Assembly: GCA_001442925.1 (NCBI GenBank)
Contig: LDXX01000005.1
Coordinates: forward strand, 1-64,000
Direction: 5' to 3'
DNA: 64,000 bases
From: Candidatus Kryptonium thompsonii
GTDB lineage: Bacteria > Bacteroidota > Ignavibacteria > Kryptoniales > Kryptoniaceae
A model generated the notes under the pieces. It was not told where the DNA came from and did no database searches. It saw only the letters and a list, made by a program, of their open reading frames with translations. Below are positions 17,538 through 27,562 of the stretch, one piece after another (position 1 is the first letter of the stretch; each line of letters starts with the position of its first letter). The position numbers and the translations under genes are program-made.

Positions 17538-17815
17538 TCTTTGAGCACCTTTAACTTTGCAAGTTCCTCTTCAACTATGTTTTTTATATTCTCATCCATC
17601 AAATTTTCATCAATCCCCATCTCAACAATGCTCTGGGAAAGCAACGAAATTCTTTTTTGAGTATTTGCAAGCTTATTTATCACTATCATCTTTTGTTCTT
17701 TTAAAACACAATATCCCCCTTCAAAATCCCCACGTTCATATCTTAAAGTTATGCCCAACCCTTTGACAAACTCTTCAAGTTCTTTAAGTATTGTTTCGGG
17801 CTTTCGCCTTTTCAT
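17534..17815 (-). CDS. Conserved small protein of unknown function
   Basis: 93 residues, not recognised as a characterised family. It has an N-terminal helix (ETILKELEEFVKGLGITLRYE), then a short strand-rich stretch GDFEGGYCVLKEQKMIVINK, then two C-terminal helices. A strand core with GGYC followed by a hydrophobic IVINK strand recalls small proteins seen in many Bacteroidota next to housekeeping genes, but that is memory, not a search. The start is taken as the ATG at 17815; a GTG at 17827 is possible. It overlaps aroQ by 4 bases, so it is surely expressed with it. Cytosolic by lack of signal or membrane segment. Confidence 0.75.
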   Translation of the reverse strand: MKRRKPETILKELEEFVKGLGITLRYERGDFEGGYCVLKEQKMIVINKLANTQKRISLLSQSIVEMGIDENLMDENIKNIVEEELAKLKVLKE

Positions 17816-17828
17816 AAACAATTGCACT

Positions 17829-19061
17829 TTAATTGTAAATCAAGTGTTTCTCTCTCACCTTAAGAAAATTTTTCAACTCATTCTCCCATGATTTTATTAT
17901 TTCCTCAGGCTTCTTGCCTTCATCGATCATCAATCTAACTCTGTCCGTCCCCCACAATCTATCCTGACCCGCCGTTCTCCATTTGAATTCCGTAGGATAC
18001 ATTTTTTTCAAAGTGTAAAGAATATAAACTGCAGTTTTGACAGGTTCAAATTTCTCGCGATCGTAAACATTTAAAAAAACGCCATAACACTTTTGACCTT
18101 CGTATTTCGGGTCAATTGTAACCTTTTCAATGTCAACAGGTGTAAATTCAATCGGTTCAAATTTTATCCCAGGCAGATTATAAGAGTTAAGTTCATTTGC
18201 CAATTTTTGAGCGTCGATCCAAGGCGCACCGATCCATTCAAAAGGATGTGCAGTTCCCCTTCCCTCAGATACATTTGTCCCTTCGATGAAACATGTTGCG
18301 GTGTAAACGATGGCGGTATTAAGCGTCATCATATTTGGAGATGGTTTAACCCATGGTAAACCTGTTTGATCGAACCACATCTTTCTTAAGTAATTTTCCA
18401 TTTTTATCACCGTTAGATCAGCCTTCACACCATTTTCAAGCCATCCCTCTTCATTAAACAACTTCGCAAGTTCTCCAACTGTCATCCCATGCGCAACTGG
18501 AATTGGATGAGGCCCGACGAAAGATTTAAACTTTGGCGCGAGCACCGGACCATCCACATAAAGACCACGAATTGGATTTGGCCTGTCAAGAACGATAAAC
18601 TTTTTCCCAAGTTCAGCGCATGCCTCCATACAATAGCTCATCGTGGAAATGTAAGTATAAAATCTTGCCCCGACATCTTGAATATCAAAAATTAACACAT
18701 CAATATCTTTAAGCATCTCCGGGGTTGGCTTCTTAACCTCGCCGTAGAGGGAATAAACTTTTATCCCTGTCTTCGTATCAACACCATGTGAAATGCTCTT
18801 ACCGTCTGGAACTTCTCCCCTTATCCCATGCTCGGGACCGAAAAGGGCTACGATCTTAACATCTGGAATTGAATTTAAAACATCAACGATATGCCTGCCG
18901 TCAGGCAAAACTCCTGTATGATTCGTGACGATGCCAATTTTTTTGCCTTTTATAATGTCAAGATACTTTTCAAGAAAAACTTCGGCACCTATTTTAACGC
19001 GGTTACTTTGAGACAGAGATAAATTTAAGAGCAAAATGCTTAACATGATTATTTTCTTCAT
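17829..19061 (-). CDS. Exo-beta-N-acetylmuramidase NamZ-like protein (DUF1343/YbbC)
   Basis: 410 residues. A signal peptide (MKKIIMLSILLLNLSLSQ) directs it to the periplasm. The core motifs GKKIGIVTNHTGVLPDGRH, ALFGPEHGIRG, VLIFDIQDVGARFYTYISTM, DRPNPIRG and SEGRGTAHPFEWIGAPWID are those of the DUF1343 family. A Bacillus subtilis member, NamZ, removes terminal MurNAc from peptidoglycan fragments, so a role in cell-wall recycling is inferred. I use the ATG at 19061; the TTG at 19097 lies in the upstream terminator. No NagZ, MurQ or MurP homologue is in the window. It follows ndk after a terminator-like hairpin, so it may have reduced read-through. Confidence 0.88.
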   Translation of the reverse strand: MKKIIMLSILLLNLSLSQSNRVKIGAEVFLEKYLDIIKGKKIGIVTNHTGVLPDGRHIVDVLNSIPDVKIVALFGPEHGIRGEVPDGKSISHGVDTKTGIKVYSLYGEVKKPTPEMLKDIDVLIFDIQDVGARFYTYISTMSYCMEACAELGKKFIVLDRPNPIRGLYVDGPVLAPKFKSFVGPHPIPVAHGMTVGELAKLFNEEGWLENGVKADLTVIKMENYLRKMWFDQTGLPWVKPSPNMMTLNTAIVYTATCFIEGTNVSEGRGTAHPFEWIGAPWIDAQKLANELNSYNLPGIKFEPIEFTPVDIEKVTIDPKYEGQKCYGVFLNVYDREKFEPVKTAVYILYTLKKMYPTEFKWRTAGQDRLWGTDRVRLMIDEGKKPEEIIKSWENELKNFLKVREKHLIYN

Positions 19062-19087
19062 ATTTGCATTTGAATTAATTATTAAAA

Positions 19088-19108
19088 GCCGGGGCAACAG
19101 CCCACGGC
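19088..19108 (-). terminator. Terminator-like hairpin after ndk
   Basis: Imperfect stem GCCGgGG/CCaCGGC around a short loop; on the minus strand the tail reads TTTTAATAATTAATT. It sits between ndk and the NamZ-like gene and may attenuate the run. Confidence 0.5.
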
Positions 19109-19115
19109 AAGATTT

Positions 19116-19544
19116 CTAACTTTCGTTAGAGATTAACTCGCTCTCGGAAAAGAAAAATGAAATTTCAATTTTCGCATTTTCAACCGAGTCCGAACCGTGA
19201 ACAATGTTTTCTTGCTTGCTATCAGCATATAATCTTCTTATGGTACCTTCCTTCGCCTCCTTTGGGTCAGTTGCGCCGATAAGTTCCCTAAAATCATTAA
19301 CCGCGTTATCTTTCTCAAGAACCATTACGACAACCTTGCCAGAGTTCATAAATTTAACAAGATCATTATAAAATGGTTTTTCTTTGTGGACACTATAGAA
19401 TGCTTTCGCTTGTTCAACAGTTAACTTAAGCATTTTTAAAGCAACAATTTTAAATCCGGCTTCTTCAATGTGTGATATAACTTTGCCGATTAAATTTTTT
19501 CTCACACAGTCAGGCTTGAGAATTGCAAGTGTTCTTTCCACCAA
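19116..19544 (-). CDS. ndk: Nucleoside diphosphate kinase
   Basis: 142 residues. It transfers phosphate from ATP to other nucleoside diphosphates via a phospho-histidine. The N-terminus [21 protein letters not shown] and the active-site segment [21 protein letters not shown] (catalytic His) are intact. The segment after EGTIRR is RLYADSKQ, as in the shorter bacterial Ndk group, rather than GDFALEIGRN. The start is not ATG: TTG at 19544 or the adjacent GTG at 19541 both fit, with GAG six or nine bases upstream. Three bases after sucD. Confidence 0.93.
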   Translation of the reverse strand: MVERTLAILKPDCVRKNLIGKVISHIEEAGFKIVALKMLKLTVEQAKAFYSVHKEKPFYNDLVKFMNSGKVVVMVLEKDNAVNDFRELIGATDPKEAKEGTIRRLYADSKQENIVHGSDSVENAKIEISFFFSESELISNES

Positions 19545-19547
19545 GCT

Positions 19548-20543
19548 TTACTCAAGATTTTGTTTTTGATTTGTTTTTGATTTGTTTTTCTTTGTCGAAC
19601 TTTTTCTTTTCTTCTTTTGCGTTGCTTTTCTTGATGAAGACGACATAACAAAAACTTTCCTCTTCGGTTTTTCACTCAAAACTTTTTTCACAGTTTCACC
19701 TATAACCGCTGGATTTTCTATCACATGAATTCCGGCATCAGCAAGTGCTTTCATCTTTTCCTGAGCTGTCCCTTTTCCACCCGAAATTATAGCTCCTGCA
19801 TGCCCCATCCTTCTTCCCGGCGGAGCGGTTCTTCCAGCAATGAATCCAAAAACTGGTTTATCAACATAATTCTTGACAAATTCCGCTGCTTCCTCTTCCG
19901 CGGTTCCTCCAATTTCACCGATCATCACAATTGCTTCAGTCTCCGGATCTTCGTTGAAAAGTTTAATTATATCCGTAAATTTAGACCCGATAACAGGATC
20001 ACCGCCAATGCCAACGCAAGTTGACTGACCAAAGCCAAGCTCTGTTAACTGCTTCACTGCTTCATAGGTCAATGTTCCACTTCTTGAAACCACACCAATC
20101 GTGCCCTCTTTGTGAATAAATCCGGGCATTATCCCAACTTTTGCCTTGCCAGGCGAAATCACACCTGGGCAATTTGGACCTATTAAACGCGAATTTGTGT
20201 GTTTAAGATATTCATACACTTGAATCATATCTTTTGCGGGTATCCCTTCGGTTATGCAAACTATAACTTTTATGCCGGCATCCGCTGCTTCAATTATTGC
20301 ATCGGGAGCAAATGGAGCAGGAACAAAAATAATAGAAGTATTTGCTCCTTCCTTTTCAACAGCCTCACGAACGGTGTTAAAAATTGGAATTTTGTCGTCA
20401 AAAAATGTTCCACCTTTGCCCGGGACAACTCCAGCGACGACATTTGTTCCATATTCGATCATTTGTCTTGTGTGAAATGAACCTTCACCACCTGTGATCC
20501 CTTGAACTACAAGACGAGTGCTTTTGTCAACAAGTATTGCCAT
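19548..20543 (-). CDS. sucD: Succinyl-CoA synthetase alpha subunit with basic tail
   Basis: 331 residues. With the beta subunit it interconverts succinyl-CoA and succinate with ATP or GTP formation. CoA-binding domain with [19 protein letters not shown] and [11 protein letters not shown]; the phospho-His loop is in [16 protein letters not shown]. The catalytic part ends near residue 290. The last ~35 residues are Ser/Lys/Gln rich ([19 protein letters not shown]...), encoded by a repeating TTGTTTTTGAT-type tract, and are not part of the family. The beta-subunit gene (sucC) is not in the window. Starts 60 bases after gatA. Confidence 0.94.
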   Translation of the reverse strand: MAILVDKSTRLVVQGITGGEGSFHTRQMIEYGTNVVAGVVPGKGGTFFDDKIPIFNTVREAVEKEGANTSIIFVPAPFAPDAIIEAADAGIKVIVCITEGIPAKDMIQVYEYLKHTNSRLIGPNCPGVISPGKAKVGIMPGFIHKEGTIGVVSRSGTLTYEAVKQLTELGFGQSTCVGIGGDPVIGSKFTDIIKLFNEDPETEAIVMIGEIGGTAEEEAAEFVKNYVDKPVFGFIAGRTAPPGRRMGHAGAIISGGKGTAQEKMKALADAGIHVIENPAVIGETVKKVLSEKPKRKVFVMSSSSRKATQKKKRKSSTKKNKSKTNQKQNLE

Positions 20544-20603
20544 TTTTCAGTCTAAATTTATTTTTACAAAGGATTTCGCAAAAACCTGCGGTGATTTGTT
20601 AAC

Positions 20604-22049
20604 TTATCCTGAAAAGTTTTTCTCTAAAAAATCTGAAACTTTCAAAATTGTTCCTTCATCAAATTGTTTGCCTATGATTTGCATTCCAATCGGCAAACCT
20701 TTGCTATCAAATCCAGCGGGGACGTTTATAGCTGGGACACCGGCAAGATTAACTGAGACAGTGTAAATATCTGAAAGATACATTTTCAAAGGGTCATCGG
20801 TTTTCTCGCCAAGTTTAAAAGCTGTGGTTGGTGATGTCGGAGTAATTATAACATCTACCTTCTCAAAAGCCTTGTCAAAATCCTCTTTTATTAAGCGTCT
20901 CACCTTCTGCGCTTTCCGATAATAAGCCTCATAATATCCAGCTGAGAGAACATAAGTTCCAAGCATAATTCTTCTTTTAACTTCCGCCCCAAAACCTTCA
21001 CTTCTTGACTTAACATACATCTCATACAAACTTTTAGCTTGTGGAGAGCGATATCCATATCGTGCACCGTCATAGCGAGCAAGATTGGAAGAAGCCTCTG
21101 CTGTGACAAGTATATAATAAGTTGGGATGTTATACTCGGTGTGCGGTAATGAAATTTTCTCGAGGATCGCACCGCTTTCCCTTAAAAAATCAAGTCTTTT
21201 TTCAATCGCCTCCCTTATTTCATCATCCAAACCTTCAGCGAAATACTCAACGGGAACTCCAACTCTTAAACCTTTAACATCTTTATCAAGATAACTCAAA
21301 TAATCAGGCACGGGCACATCCGCAGATGTTGAGTCATTTTCATCACGCCCAGCAATAACCTGTAAAACAAGCGCTACATCTTTTGTTGAATTTCCAAATG
21401 GACCAATCACATCAAACGACGAAGCAAAAGCCACCAAACCAAATCTCGACACTCTCCCATAAGTTGGTTTTAAGCCATAAACCCCGCAAAACGCTGCTGG
21501 TTGTCTTATTGAACCGCCGGTATCAGAACCAAGTGCAGTCGTTGAAAGCCCAGCTGCAACGGCAACAGCACTACCACCACTTGAACCCCCGGGGACTCTA
21601 TCTTCATCATAAGGATTTAATGTTGGTCCAAAATAGGAATTTTCAGTTGACGAACCCATCGCAAATTCATCAAGGTTCGTCTTTCCAATCACAATTGCAT
21701 CTTCATTTAAGAGTCGCTCAACTGCAGTTGCATTATAAATCGAAACAAAATTTTCAAGTATCTTCGAAGCGCAGGTGCACTTTTCATCTTTCACACAGAT
21801 ATTATCCTTAATTGCAATCACCATCCCCGCGAGCTTCCCAACATAACCGTTTTTTATCTTCTCATCTATTTCAACCGCCCGCTGGATTGCCTTCTTCTCA
21901 AAAACGCTTAAAAAAGCATTTAACCTTTCAAACTCTTTGATCTTTTCAAGATATCGCTTAACAATGGATTCACAAGTTAATTCCCCCGAGAGAAGTTTTT
22001 CTCTTATCTGATCATAGGTTAGAACGTCAAATTTCTTGGTGATCGTCAT
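20604..22049 (-). CDS. gatA: Glutamyl-tRNA(Gln)/aspartyl-tRNA(Asn) amidotransferase subunit A
   Basis: 481 residues. Amidase subunit of GatCAB, which releases ammonia from glutamine for transamidation of Glu-tRNA(Gln). The Ser-cisSer-Lys triad is visible: Lys in MVIAIKDNI, Ser in [12 protein letters not shown], and the loop [16 protein letters not shown]. The mid part [18 protein letters not shown] is family-specific. The start ATG overlaps the tatB-like stop (ATGA). gatB and gatC are not in the window. Confidence 0.96.
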   Translation of the reverse strand: MTITKKFDVLTYDQIREKLLSGELTCESIVKRYLEKIKEFERLNAFLSVFEKKAIQRAVEIDEKIKNGYVGKLAGMVIAIKDNICVKDEKCTCASKILENFVSIYNATAVERLLNEDAIVIGKTNLDEFAMGSSTENSYFGPTLNPYDEDRVPGGSSGGSAVAVAAGLSTTALGSDTGGSIRQPAAFCGVYGLKPTYGRVSRFGLVAFASSFDVIGPFGNSTKDVALVLQVIAGRDENDSTSADVPVPDYLSYLDKDVKGLRVGVPVEYFAEGLDDEIREAIEKRLDFLRESGAILEKISLPHTEYNIPTYYILVTAEASSNLARYDGARYGYRSPQAKSLYEMYVKSRSEGFGAEVKRRIMLGTYVLSAGYYEAYYRKAQKVRRLIKEDFDKAFEKVDVIITPTSPTTAFKLGEKTDDPLKMYLSDIYTVSVNLAGVPAINVPAGFDSKGLPIGMQIIGKQFDEGTILKVSDFLEKNFSG

Positions 22050-22468
22050 CTTTTCTTTGATTTTGTTTTCACCCGAGCAACATTTCTTTTACCTTGGCTG
22101 GTTTTTTTAACTTCTTTTTTCCTTGGAGCCTTGGGCTTATCATTCTTCCCAGGCTTCAGTTCATTTGTTGCATCGACATTGACAGGTTCAGAAGGGTGCT
22201 CATCTGCCTTTACAAATTTCAAATCATCAAGCTCAGTCGAAGTAGATTTTTCTTCTGGTTGAGACGGGAAAGAAGAAGTGAGTTCAGAATTTAAATCAAT
22301 TCCTGTCACACTTTGAATCTCGCTTTGAACATCCTGCATCGCTTTCCTGAATTCACGAACGGCTTTACCTAATGTCCTTGCAATGTCGGGGATTTTTTTT
22401 GGTCCAAAAAATATCAAAATAAACAACGCTATTACAAGAAGCTCACCAAATCCAATGTTATCAAACAT
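22046..22468 (-). CDS. tatB: Sec-independent translocase TatA/TatB-family protein
   Basis: 140 residues. One N-terminal membrane helix (about 5-22, [21 protein letters not shown]), then the amphipathic helix [24 protein letters not shown] and a long charged tail rich in Lys and Pro. The FGP hinge and the longer amphipathic helix favour a TatB-like role, while the 67-residue gene upstream is a plain TatA; both could also be TatA paralogues. A GGAGGAGG site lies before the ATG. The partner tatC is 36 kb away in this window. Confidence 0.85.
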   Translation of the reverse strand: MFDNIGFGELLVIALFILIFFGPKKIPDIARTLGKAVREFRKAMQDVQSEIQSVTGIDLNSELTSSFPSQPEEKSTSTELDDLKFVKADEHPSEPVNVDATNELKPGKNDKPKAPRKKEVKKTSQGKRNVARVKTKSKKR

Positions 22469-22496
22469 ACCAACACCTCCTCCATTGGCAGATTAT

Positions 22497-22700
22497 TTAA
22501 ACCTGTTCCTTTTTCTCGCCTTTTTGCTCAATTTCCTTTGGTTTTTCACCCTGAGCTGACTCATCCTCGCGAAGTGCTTTCTTAAATTCCTTTATCCCAC
22601 TGCCAAGCCCACGCGCAAGCTCAGGAAGACGTTTGCCTCCAAAGAGTATCAACAAAACGATCAAGATTAAAAGCAATTCTTGCCATCCAAGTCCAAACAT
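22497..22700 (-). CDS. tatA: Sec-independent translocase TatA/E
   Basis: 67 residues. Membrane helix (about 6-20, [17 protein letters not shown]), [24 protein letters not shown] amphipathic helix, short acidic/basic tail. Forms the pore-like assembly that moves folded proteins across the inner membrane with TatC. Ribosome site AGGTGA before the ATG. Sits 28 bases upstream of the larger TatA/B-type gene. Confidence 0.93.
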   Translation of the reverse strand: MFGLGWQELLLILIVLLILFGGKRLPELARGLGSGIKEFKKALREDESAQGEKPKEIEQKGEKKEQV

Positions 22701-22726
22701 AATAAATCACCTTTTTAGTTTTGCTT

Positions 22727-23449
22727 TCATTTAAAAAATTCCTCGGTAAACAAAAGAGAATGAATTAAAGAGTTAAAAATCTTTGCACCATCTGTGCAAC
22801 CAAGCACCGGCTCAGAGCATCTTTCGGGATGTGGCATCATCCCGAGAACATTACCTTCTTCATTTATCACCCCAGCGATGTTATAAATTGAACCATTTGG
22901 ATTTGATTCCTCTGTTACATTTCCATACCTATCGCAATATCTGAAAACTATTTGGTTGTTATCAATTAACTTTTTCAAGGTTTCATCATCAACATAATAA
23001 TTTCCATCACCATGAGCGATAGGAAGTTTTAAAACTTCACCCTCATCACAAAGCGATGTAAAAAATGTATCGTTATTCTCAACTCTAACATAAACATACT
23101 TACAAACAAATCTCAAAGATGAATTTCTCAGCAACGCCCCTGGCAAAAGCCCCGCTTCAACAAGAACTTGAAAACCATTACAAATCCCCAAAACCTTACC
23201 ACCTCGGTTTGCAAACCTAATGATATCTTCCATAATCGGCGAAAATCTCGCGATCGCTCCAGGTCTTAAATAATCACCGTACGAAAATCCACCCGGCAAA
23301 ATTACAACATCAACATCTCCAACGCTTCTATCTTTATGCCAGATGAACTTAACATCTTGATTAAAAATTTTCTCTAAAACGAAGTAAGTATCATAATCAC
23401 AATTCGAGCCCGGAAAAACAACAACGCCAAATTTAAGTTTTGATGGCAT
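22727..23449 (-). CDS. purQ: Phosphoribosylformylglycinamidine synthase subunit PurQ
   Basis: 240 residues. Glutaminase subunit of FGAM synthase in purine synthesis. The class I amidotransferase triad is visible: Cys in [15 protein letters not shown], His and Glu in [11 protein letters not shown]. The N-terminus [15 protein letters not shown] is the PurQ signature. The start is taken as the ATG at 23449; a GTG at 23455 is possible. purL and purS are not in the window. Confidence 0.96.
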   Translation of the reverse strand: MPSKLKFGVVVFPGSNCDYDTYFVLEKIFNQDVKFIWHKDRSVGDVDVVILPGGFSYGDYLRPGAIARFSPIMEDIIRFANRGGKVLGICNGFQVLVEAGLLPGALLRNSSLRFVCKYVYVRVENNDTFFTSLCDEGEVLKLPIAHGDGNYYVDDETLKKLIDNNQIVFRYCDRYGNVTEESNPNGSIYNIAGVINEEGNVLGMMPHPERCSEPVLGCTDGAKIFNSLIHSLLFTEEFFK

Positions 23450-23514
23450 ATTCACATTGCTTTATATTTTTCTGCTCAAATTTAACAAAAAATGAACAAA
23501 ATAAAAATTACCCC

Positions 23515-25128
23515 CTAAATCCGAATGTCTTGAATTATTGTATCTTTAAGCCAGTTTTCGTCATCTCGGTATGGATAATCCGTGGTGTAATGGAGCCCCC
23601 GACTTTCTTTTCTCATTAAAGCAGAGCGAATGATGAGCAACGCAACAGTCGCAAGATTTCTTAACTCAATTATGTCAGCAGTTACTTTTGTTTTTTTATA
23701 AAATTCCTCTATCTCATTTGCTATAAGTTCAATCCTTCTTTTCGCTCGTTCAAGTCTCAGTGTGGAACGCACAATCCCAACATAATCCCACATCAATTGT
23801 TGAATTTCCTTTTTATCATGTGAAATTAAAACCCATTCCTCCATATTGAATATTCCTGTGTCAACCCAATCCGGAATATCAGGAAACTTAAAGAAATTTT
23901 CTCTGACGAACTTAACTGAATCTGAAGCTGCCCTATCTGAAAAAACAAGAGCTTCAAGAAGTGAATTGCTCGCAAGGCGATTTGCACCATGAACACCTGT
24001 CATTGCAGTCTCACCCGCAGCGTAAAGCCCAACTATGGAAGTTCTACCCCATAAATCCGTAACAACACCTCCACAAGAATAATGAGCCGCTGGGACAACA
24101 GGAATCGGTTCTTTTGTTATATCAATTTTAAATTCAAGGCATTTCTCATAAATGTGCGGAAATCTATCTTTAACTTTATCTGGGTCAAGATGAGTTAAGT
24201 CAAGGTAAACGTATTCATCCCCAGATTTTTTAAGTTCAGAATCTATCGCTCGCGCAACCACATCTCTCGGAGCAAGAGAACCACGCGGGTCATATTTTTT
24301 CATAAAATCCTCTCCTTTTTTCGTCCTTAAAATTCCACCGAACCCGCGTACAGCCTCAGATATTAAAAAAGCTGGGGAGCCGGAGTTATAAAGCGTCGTC
24401 GGATGAAATTGGATAAATTCCATATTTCCAATTTTTGCCCCAGCTCTGTAAGCCATCGCAACCCCATCGCCAGTGGCTATGGCGGGATTAGTTGTATGAA
24501 TGTAAACTTGACCCAACCCACCCGTCGCAAGCATTGTAACTTTAGACAAAAACTTTTTAACCTGACCTGTTCTGGCATCAAGCGCATAAACTCCCCAGCA
24601 ATGTATATTGTCAAGTTTCTTACTTTTATCAATTCCAACAAGGTGATGTTCAGTGATCAAATCAATCGCCACATGATGTTCAAATATTTCTACATTTGGA
24701 TGACTTAAAACTTTTTCGAGAAGTGCCCTTTCAATTTCCCGCCCTGTTAGATCTTTAGCATGAACAATTCTTTTTCTTGAATGTCCACCTTCCATTCCAA
24801 GATCAAGCCTTCCATTTTGCGTCCGTGTGAATTCAACCCCAATTTGGATTAGCTCCTCAACCTTTTTTGGTCCCTCATAAACCATAATTTCAACCGCCTC
24901 ACGATTACAAAGCCCCGCCCCGACATTCAAAGTATCCTGAATGTGAAGCTCATAAGAATCATCAGGCGAGAAAACAGATGCAATCCCACCCTGAGCATAG
25001 TTTGTGTTTGATTCTGCCCTTTCCTTCTTAGTTATTATAACAACACGACCGTGATCCGCAACCTTCAAAGCATAGAACAAACCCGCAATCCCACTACCAA
25101 TTACAAGAAAATCAGAGACTATCTCCAT
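23515..25128 (-). CDS. nadB: L-aspartate oxidase
   Basis: 537 residues. FAD enzyme that oxidises L-aspartate to iminoaspartate, the first step of de novo NAD synthesis. FAD-binding motif [19 protein letters not shown] at the N-terminus, then [15 protein letters not shown], the flavoprotein motif [18 protein letters not shown], the active-site region [18 protein letters not shown] and [16 protein letters not shown]. The C-terminal helical domain is present. Forms a pair with nadC, 5 bases apart; the intermediate enzyme gene nadA is not here. Confidence 0.96.
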   Translation of the reverse strand: MEIVSDFLVIGSGIAGLFYALKVADHGRVVIITKKERAESNTNYAQGGIASVFSPDDSYELHIQDTLNVGAGLCNREAVEIMVYEGPKKVEELIQIGVEFTRTQNGRLDLGMEGGHSRKRIVHAKDLTGREIERALLEKVLSHPNVEIFEHHVAIDLITEHHLVGIDKSKKLDNIHCWGVYALDARTGQVKKFLSKVTMLATGGLGQVYIHTTNPAIATGDGVAMAYRAGAKIGNMEFIQFHPTTLYNSGSPAFLISEAVRGFGGILRTKKGEDFMKKYDPRGSLAPRDVVARAIDSELKKSGDEYVYLDLTHLDPDKVKDRFPHIYEKCLEFKIDITKEPIPVVPAAHYSCGGVVTDLWGRTSIVGLYAAGETAMTGVHGANRLASNSLLEALVFSDRAASDSVKFVRENFFKFPDIPDWVDTGIFNMEEWVLISHDKKEIQQLMWDYVGIVRSTLRLERAKRRIELIANEIEEFYKKTKVTADIIELRNLATVALLIIRSALMRKESRGLHYTTDYPYRDDENWLKDTIIQDIRI

Positions 25129-25133
25129 GGAAT

Positions 25134-25994
25134 CTAAATTTTTATTTCAAGTGAAATATCAAGTGCTTTTGGAGAATGAGTTAACATACCAATCGATATA
25201 TAATCAACTCCCGTTTCAGCAACTTGACGAACATTTTCAAGCGTAATTCCACCAGACGCTTCAACTTCAAGTTTACCGCCAATCAAATCAACTGCTGTTT
25301 TCAAATCATCGATGCTAAAGTTATCAAGCAAAATTCTATCAACTTCATCAAATTTTAAAATCTTTTTAACATCTTCGAGACTTTGCGCTTCAACCTCAAT
25401 TTTTAAATCGATATTTTTTTCTTTCACATACTTTAAGCATCTCTCAATTGCTTTCTCAATACCACCAGCGATCGCTATGTGATTATCCTTTATCAAAATC
25501 ATATCGTATAATCCAAATCTGTGGTTTACCCCTCCACCAATTTCAACCGCAAGTTTGTCAATCAATCTAAGTCCAGGAGCAGTCTTTCTCGTATCGGTTA
25601 TCTTTGCTTTTGTCCCTTTTACCGCCTCAACAAACTTTCTCGTAAGCGTTGCAATTCCGCTCATCCTTTGAAGAAAATTAAGCGCAACCCTTTCAGATGT
25701 TAAAATACTTCTAGCATCCCCACTTACAACACCAATGATATCGCCCCTTTTTACAAAATCCCCATCGGAAACAGTTGGGATAAAATTTAAACTTGGATCA
25801 ACATTCTTAAACACAATCCATACAACATCGATCCCCGCGATAACGCCATCATCTTTGGCAAGAAATTCAGCTTTTGCCTCAATAAACTCATCACCTATTA
25901 CAGACATCGTAGTTATATCACCATAACCGACATCTTCAACCAATGCCATCTTCACTATTTCAGCTATTTGCTCTTCAACAGAGAAATTTCTCAC
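25134..25994 (-). CDS. nadC: Quinolinate (nicotinate-nucleotide) phosphoribosyltransferase
   Basis: 286 residues. Converts quinolinate and PRPP to nicotinate mononucleotide. Motifs: VGYGDITT near the N-terminus, [45 protein letters not shown], then the barrel segments [10 protein letters not shown] and [11 protein letters not shown]. Starts with GTG at 25994, preceded by an AGGG-type ribosome site. Directly upstream of nadB in the run. Confidence 0.96.
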   Translation of the reverse strand: MRNFSVEEQIAEIVKMALVEDVGYGDITTMSVIGDEFIEAKAEFLAKDDGVIAGIDVVWIVFKNVDPSLNFIPTVSDGDFVKRGDIIGVVSGDARSILTSERVALNFLQRMSGIATLTRKFVEAVKGTKAKITDTRKTAPGLRLIDKLAVEIGGGVNHRFGLYDMILIKDNHIAIAGGIEKAIERCLKYVKEKNIDLKIEVEAQSLEDVKKILKFDEVDRILLDNFSIDDLKTAVDLIGGKLEVEASGGITLENVRQVAETGVDYISIGMLTHSPKALDISLEIKI

Positions 25995-26006
25995 CTCGAT
26001 CCACCC

Positions 26007-26171
26007 TCATTCATCATTGTTTTCTTCAACAAGTAAAATTGGAATGCCTTCCCTTATTTCATAACTTTTACCGCACTTCTTACAAACAAGCGATTCAGGC
26101 TCATCAATATATTCAAGATCCCCTTTGCATTTAGGGCATGCGAGAATTTTTAGCAGTTCTTTATCAAGCAT
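26007..26171 (-). CDS. Trm112/UPF0434-family zinc-binding small protein
   Basis: 54 residues. Two CxxC pairs (ACPKC near 12, VCKKCGKSY near 31) form a zinc ribbon; the ending EGIPILLVEE is typical of the YcaR/UPF0434 group related to Trm112, an activator of methyltransferases in eukaryotes and archaea. The function in bacteria is not established. The start is the ATG at 26171, five bases after the stop of the thioesterase gene; longer readings overlap that gene. Confidence 0.85.
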   Translation of the reverse strand: MLDKELLKILACPKCKGDLEYIDEPESLVCKKCGKSYEIREGIPILLVEENNDE

Positions 26172-26175
26172 AAAA

Positions 26176-26607
26176 TTAACAGTTTTTGTTTTTACACGAT
26201 TTAAATTGCTCAAGCACAAAATTCATAAAAACATCAGGTGGTTTAACAGGTTTATACGTCTTCGCATCGAGAAAAACATGCTCTGTATATCCCTCAGCGA
26301 TCAACTCATCGTCAATATCACGATAAACTTCATATTCAAGCCTAAATTTTAAATTTGGAATTTCCTTCATGTATGTTTCAATTCTCAATAAATCATCGTA
26401 ATATGCTGGCTTTCTAAATTTTGCGTATGCTTCAAGCACAGGAATTAAATAGCCCATCCTTTCAATCTCACTATATGGCAAACCATAATCTCTCAAAAGT
26501 TCGGTTCTTGCCCATTCAAAATACTCAAAAAACTTAGCATGGTAAACAAACTTCATTTGATCCGTATCTGAATATCTAACCCTGATTTTAAAAATGTGCT
26601 TTATCAT
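26176..26607 (-). CDS. Acyl-CoA thioesterase, 4HBT (YbgC/FadM) type
   Basis: 143 residues. The hot-dog fold signature [27 protein letters not shown] contains the catalytic Asp of 4-hydroxybenzoyl-CoA thioesterase relatives. Likely hydrolyses acyl-CoA esters; the chain preference is unknown. Overlaps accA by 4 bases, which places it with fatty-acid synthesis. Confidence 0.9.
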   Translation of the reverse strand: MIKHIFKIRVRYSDTDQMKFVYHAKFFEYFEWARTELLRDYGLPYSEIERMGYLIPVLEAYAKFRKPAYYDDLLRIETYMKEIPNLKFRLEYEVYRDIDDELIAEGYTEHVFLDAKTYKPVKPPDVFMNFVLEQFKSCKNKNC

Positions 26608-27560
26608 TCCTCCCAGAATCCCATCTTTCTATATTTTTCTATCCTCATCTCAACAAGTTTTTTCGGCTTAATATTTGAAAGTGCCTCAAGCTCTTCAATT
26701 AAAATTTCCCTCAAAATCCTCGCTGCTTCCTTATGATCGCGATGTGCTCCCCCGAGTGGTTCAGGAACTATTCGATCGATCACACCAAGCTTTATCAAAT
26801 CCTGAGCCGTAAGTTTTAACTGCTCAGCCGCTTGCTCTTTATAATCCCAGCTTCTCCACAATATACTTGAACATGACTCTGGCGCAATAACTGAATACCA
26901 CGCATGCTCAAGCATTAAAACTCTATCTCCAACCCCAATCCCAAGTGCGCCACCACTTGCGCCTTCCCCAATTATAACGACAATAATCGGAACCTGAAGC
27001 CTCGCCATTTCAAAAAGATTTTTTGCAATTGCTTCCGCTTGACCTCGCTCCTCAGCTCCAATTCCTGGATAAGCCCCAGGTGTATCTATTAAAGTTATAA
27101 CTGGTTTATTAAACTTTTCCGCAAGCTTCATTAATCTCAACGCCTTTCTATATCCCTCTGGATGTGGCATCCCGAAATTTCTGTAAAGATTTGACTTCGT
27201 ATCACGACCTTTCTGAGTTCCAATAACCATAACAGTTCTGTTATCAAGCCGTGCAAATCCCCCGATCATCGCTTTGTCATCACCAAAATATCTATCTCCA
27301 TGCAATTCAACAAAATCGTTCATCATAAGATAAATGTAATCAAGTGGGTAAGGTCTATCTGGATGCCTTGCTATCTGAACCTTCTGCCAGCGTGTGAGAT
27401 TTGAATAAATGTTTTTCTTCAGCTCCTCAACTTTATTCTCAAGATTTTTTATCTCTTCGCTTAAATCAACGCCTCCGCTATTAGCAAATCTTCGCATTTC
27501 TTCGATTTTTTGTTCAAGTTCAATGATAGGTTTTTCAAAGTCAAGAACGAACTTTGACAT
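26604..27560 (-). CDS. accA: Acetyl-CoA carboxylase carboxyltransferase subunit alpha
   Basis: 318 residues. With AccD it transfers the carboxyl group from biotin to acetyl-CoA, giving malonyl-CoA. Markers: N-terminal coiled coil [11 protein letters not shown]...[10 protein letters not shown], then [64 protein letters not shown] and [12 protein letters not shown]. Normal length. The stop overlaps the thioesterase start. Confidence 0.97.
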   Translation of the reverse strand: MSKFVLDFEKPIIELEQKIEEMRRFANSGGVDLSEEIKNLENKVEELKKNIYSNLTRWQKVQIARHPDRPYPLDYIYLMMNDFVELHGDRYFGDDKAMIGGFARLDNRTVMVIGTQKGRDTKSNLYRNFGMPHPEGYRKALRLMKLAEKFNKPVITLIDTPGAYPGIGAEERGQAEAIAKNLFEMARLQVPIIVVIIGEGASGGALGIGVGDRVLMLEHAWYSVIAPESCSSILWRSWDYKEQAAEQLKLTAQDLIKLGVIDRIVPEPLGGAHRDHKEAARILREILIEELEALSNIKPKKLVEMRIEKYRKMGFWEE

Positions 27561-27562
27561 TC

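Noticed and set aside
19062-19097. Extension of the NamZ-like protein to a TTG at 19097.
   Set aside because: The added codons lie in the terminator-like hairpin and would mask the signal peptide that begins at 19061.
19559-19625. Repeat tract as a CRISPR or satellite array.
   Set aside because: It is a short coding tract in the sucD tail with unit length near 12 bases and no spacers.
21383-21811. A 142-codon plus-strand frame rich in Gln, His and Leu.
   Set aside because: Antisense to gatA; the composition is the reflection of the amidase codons.
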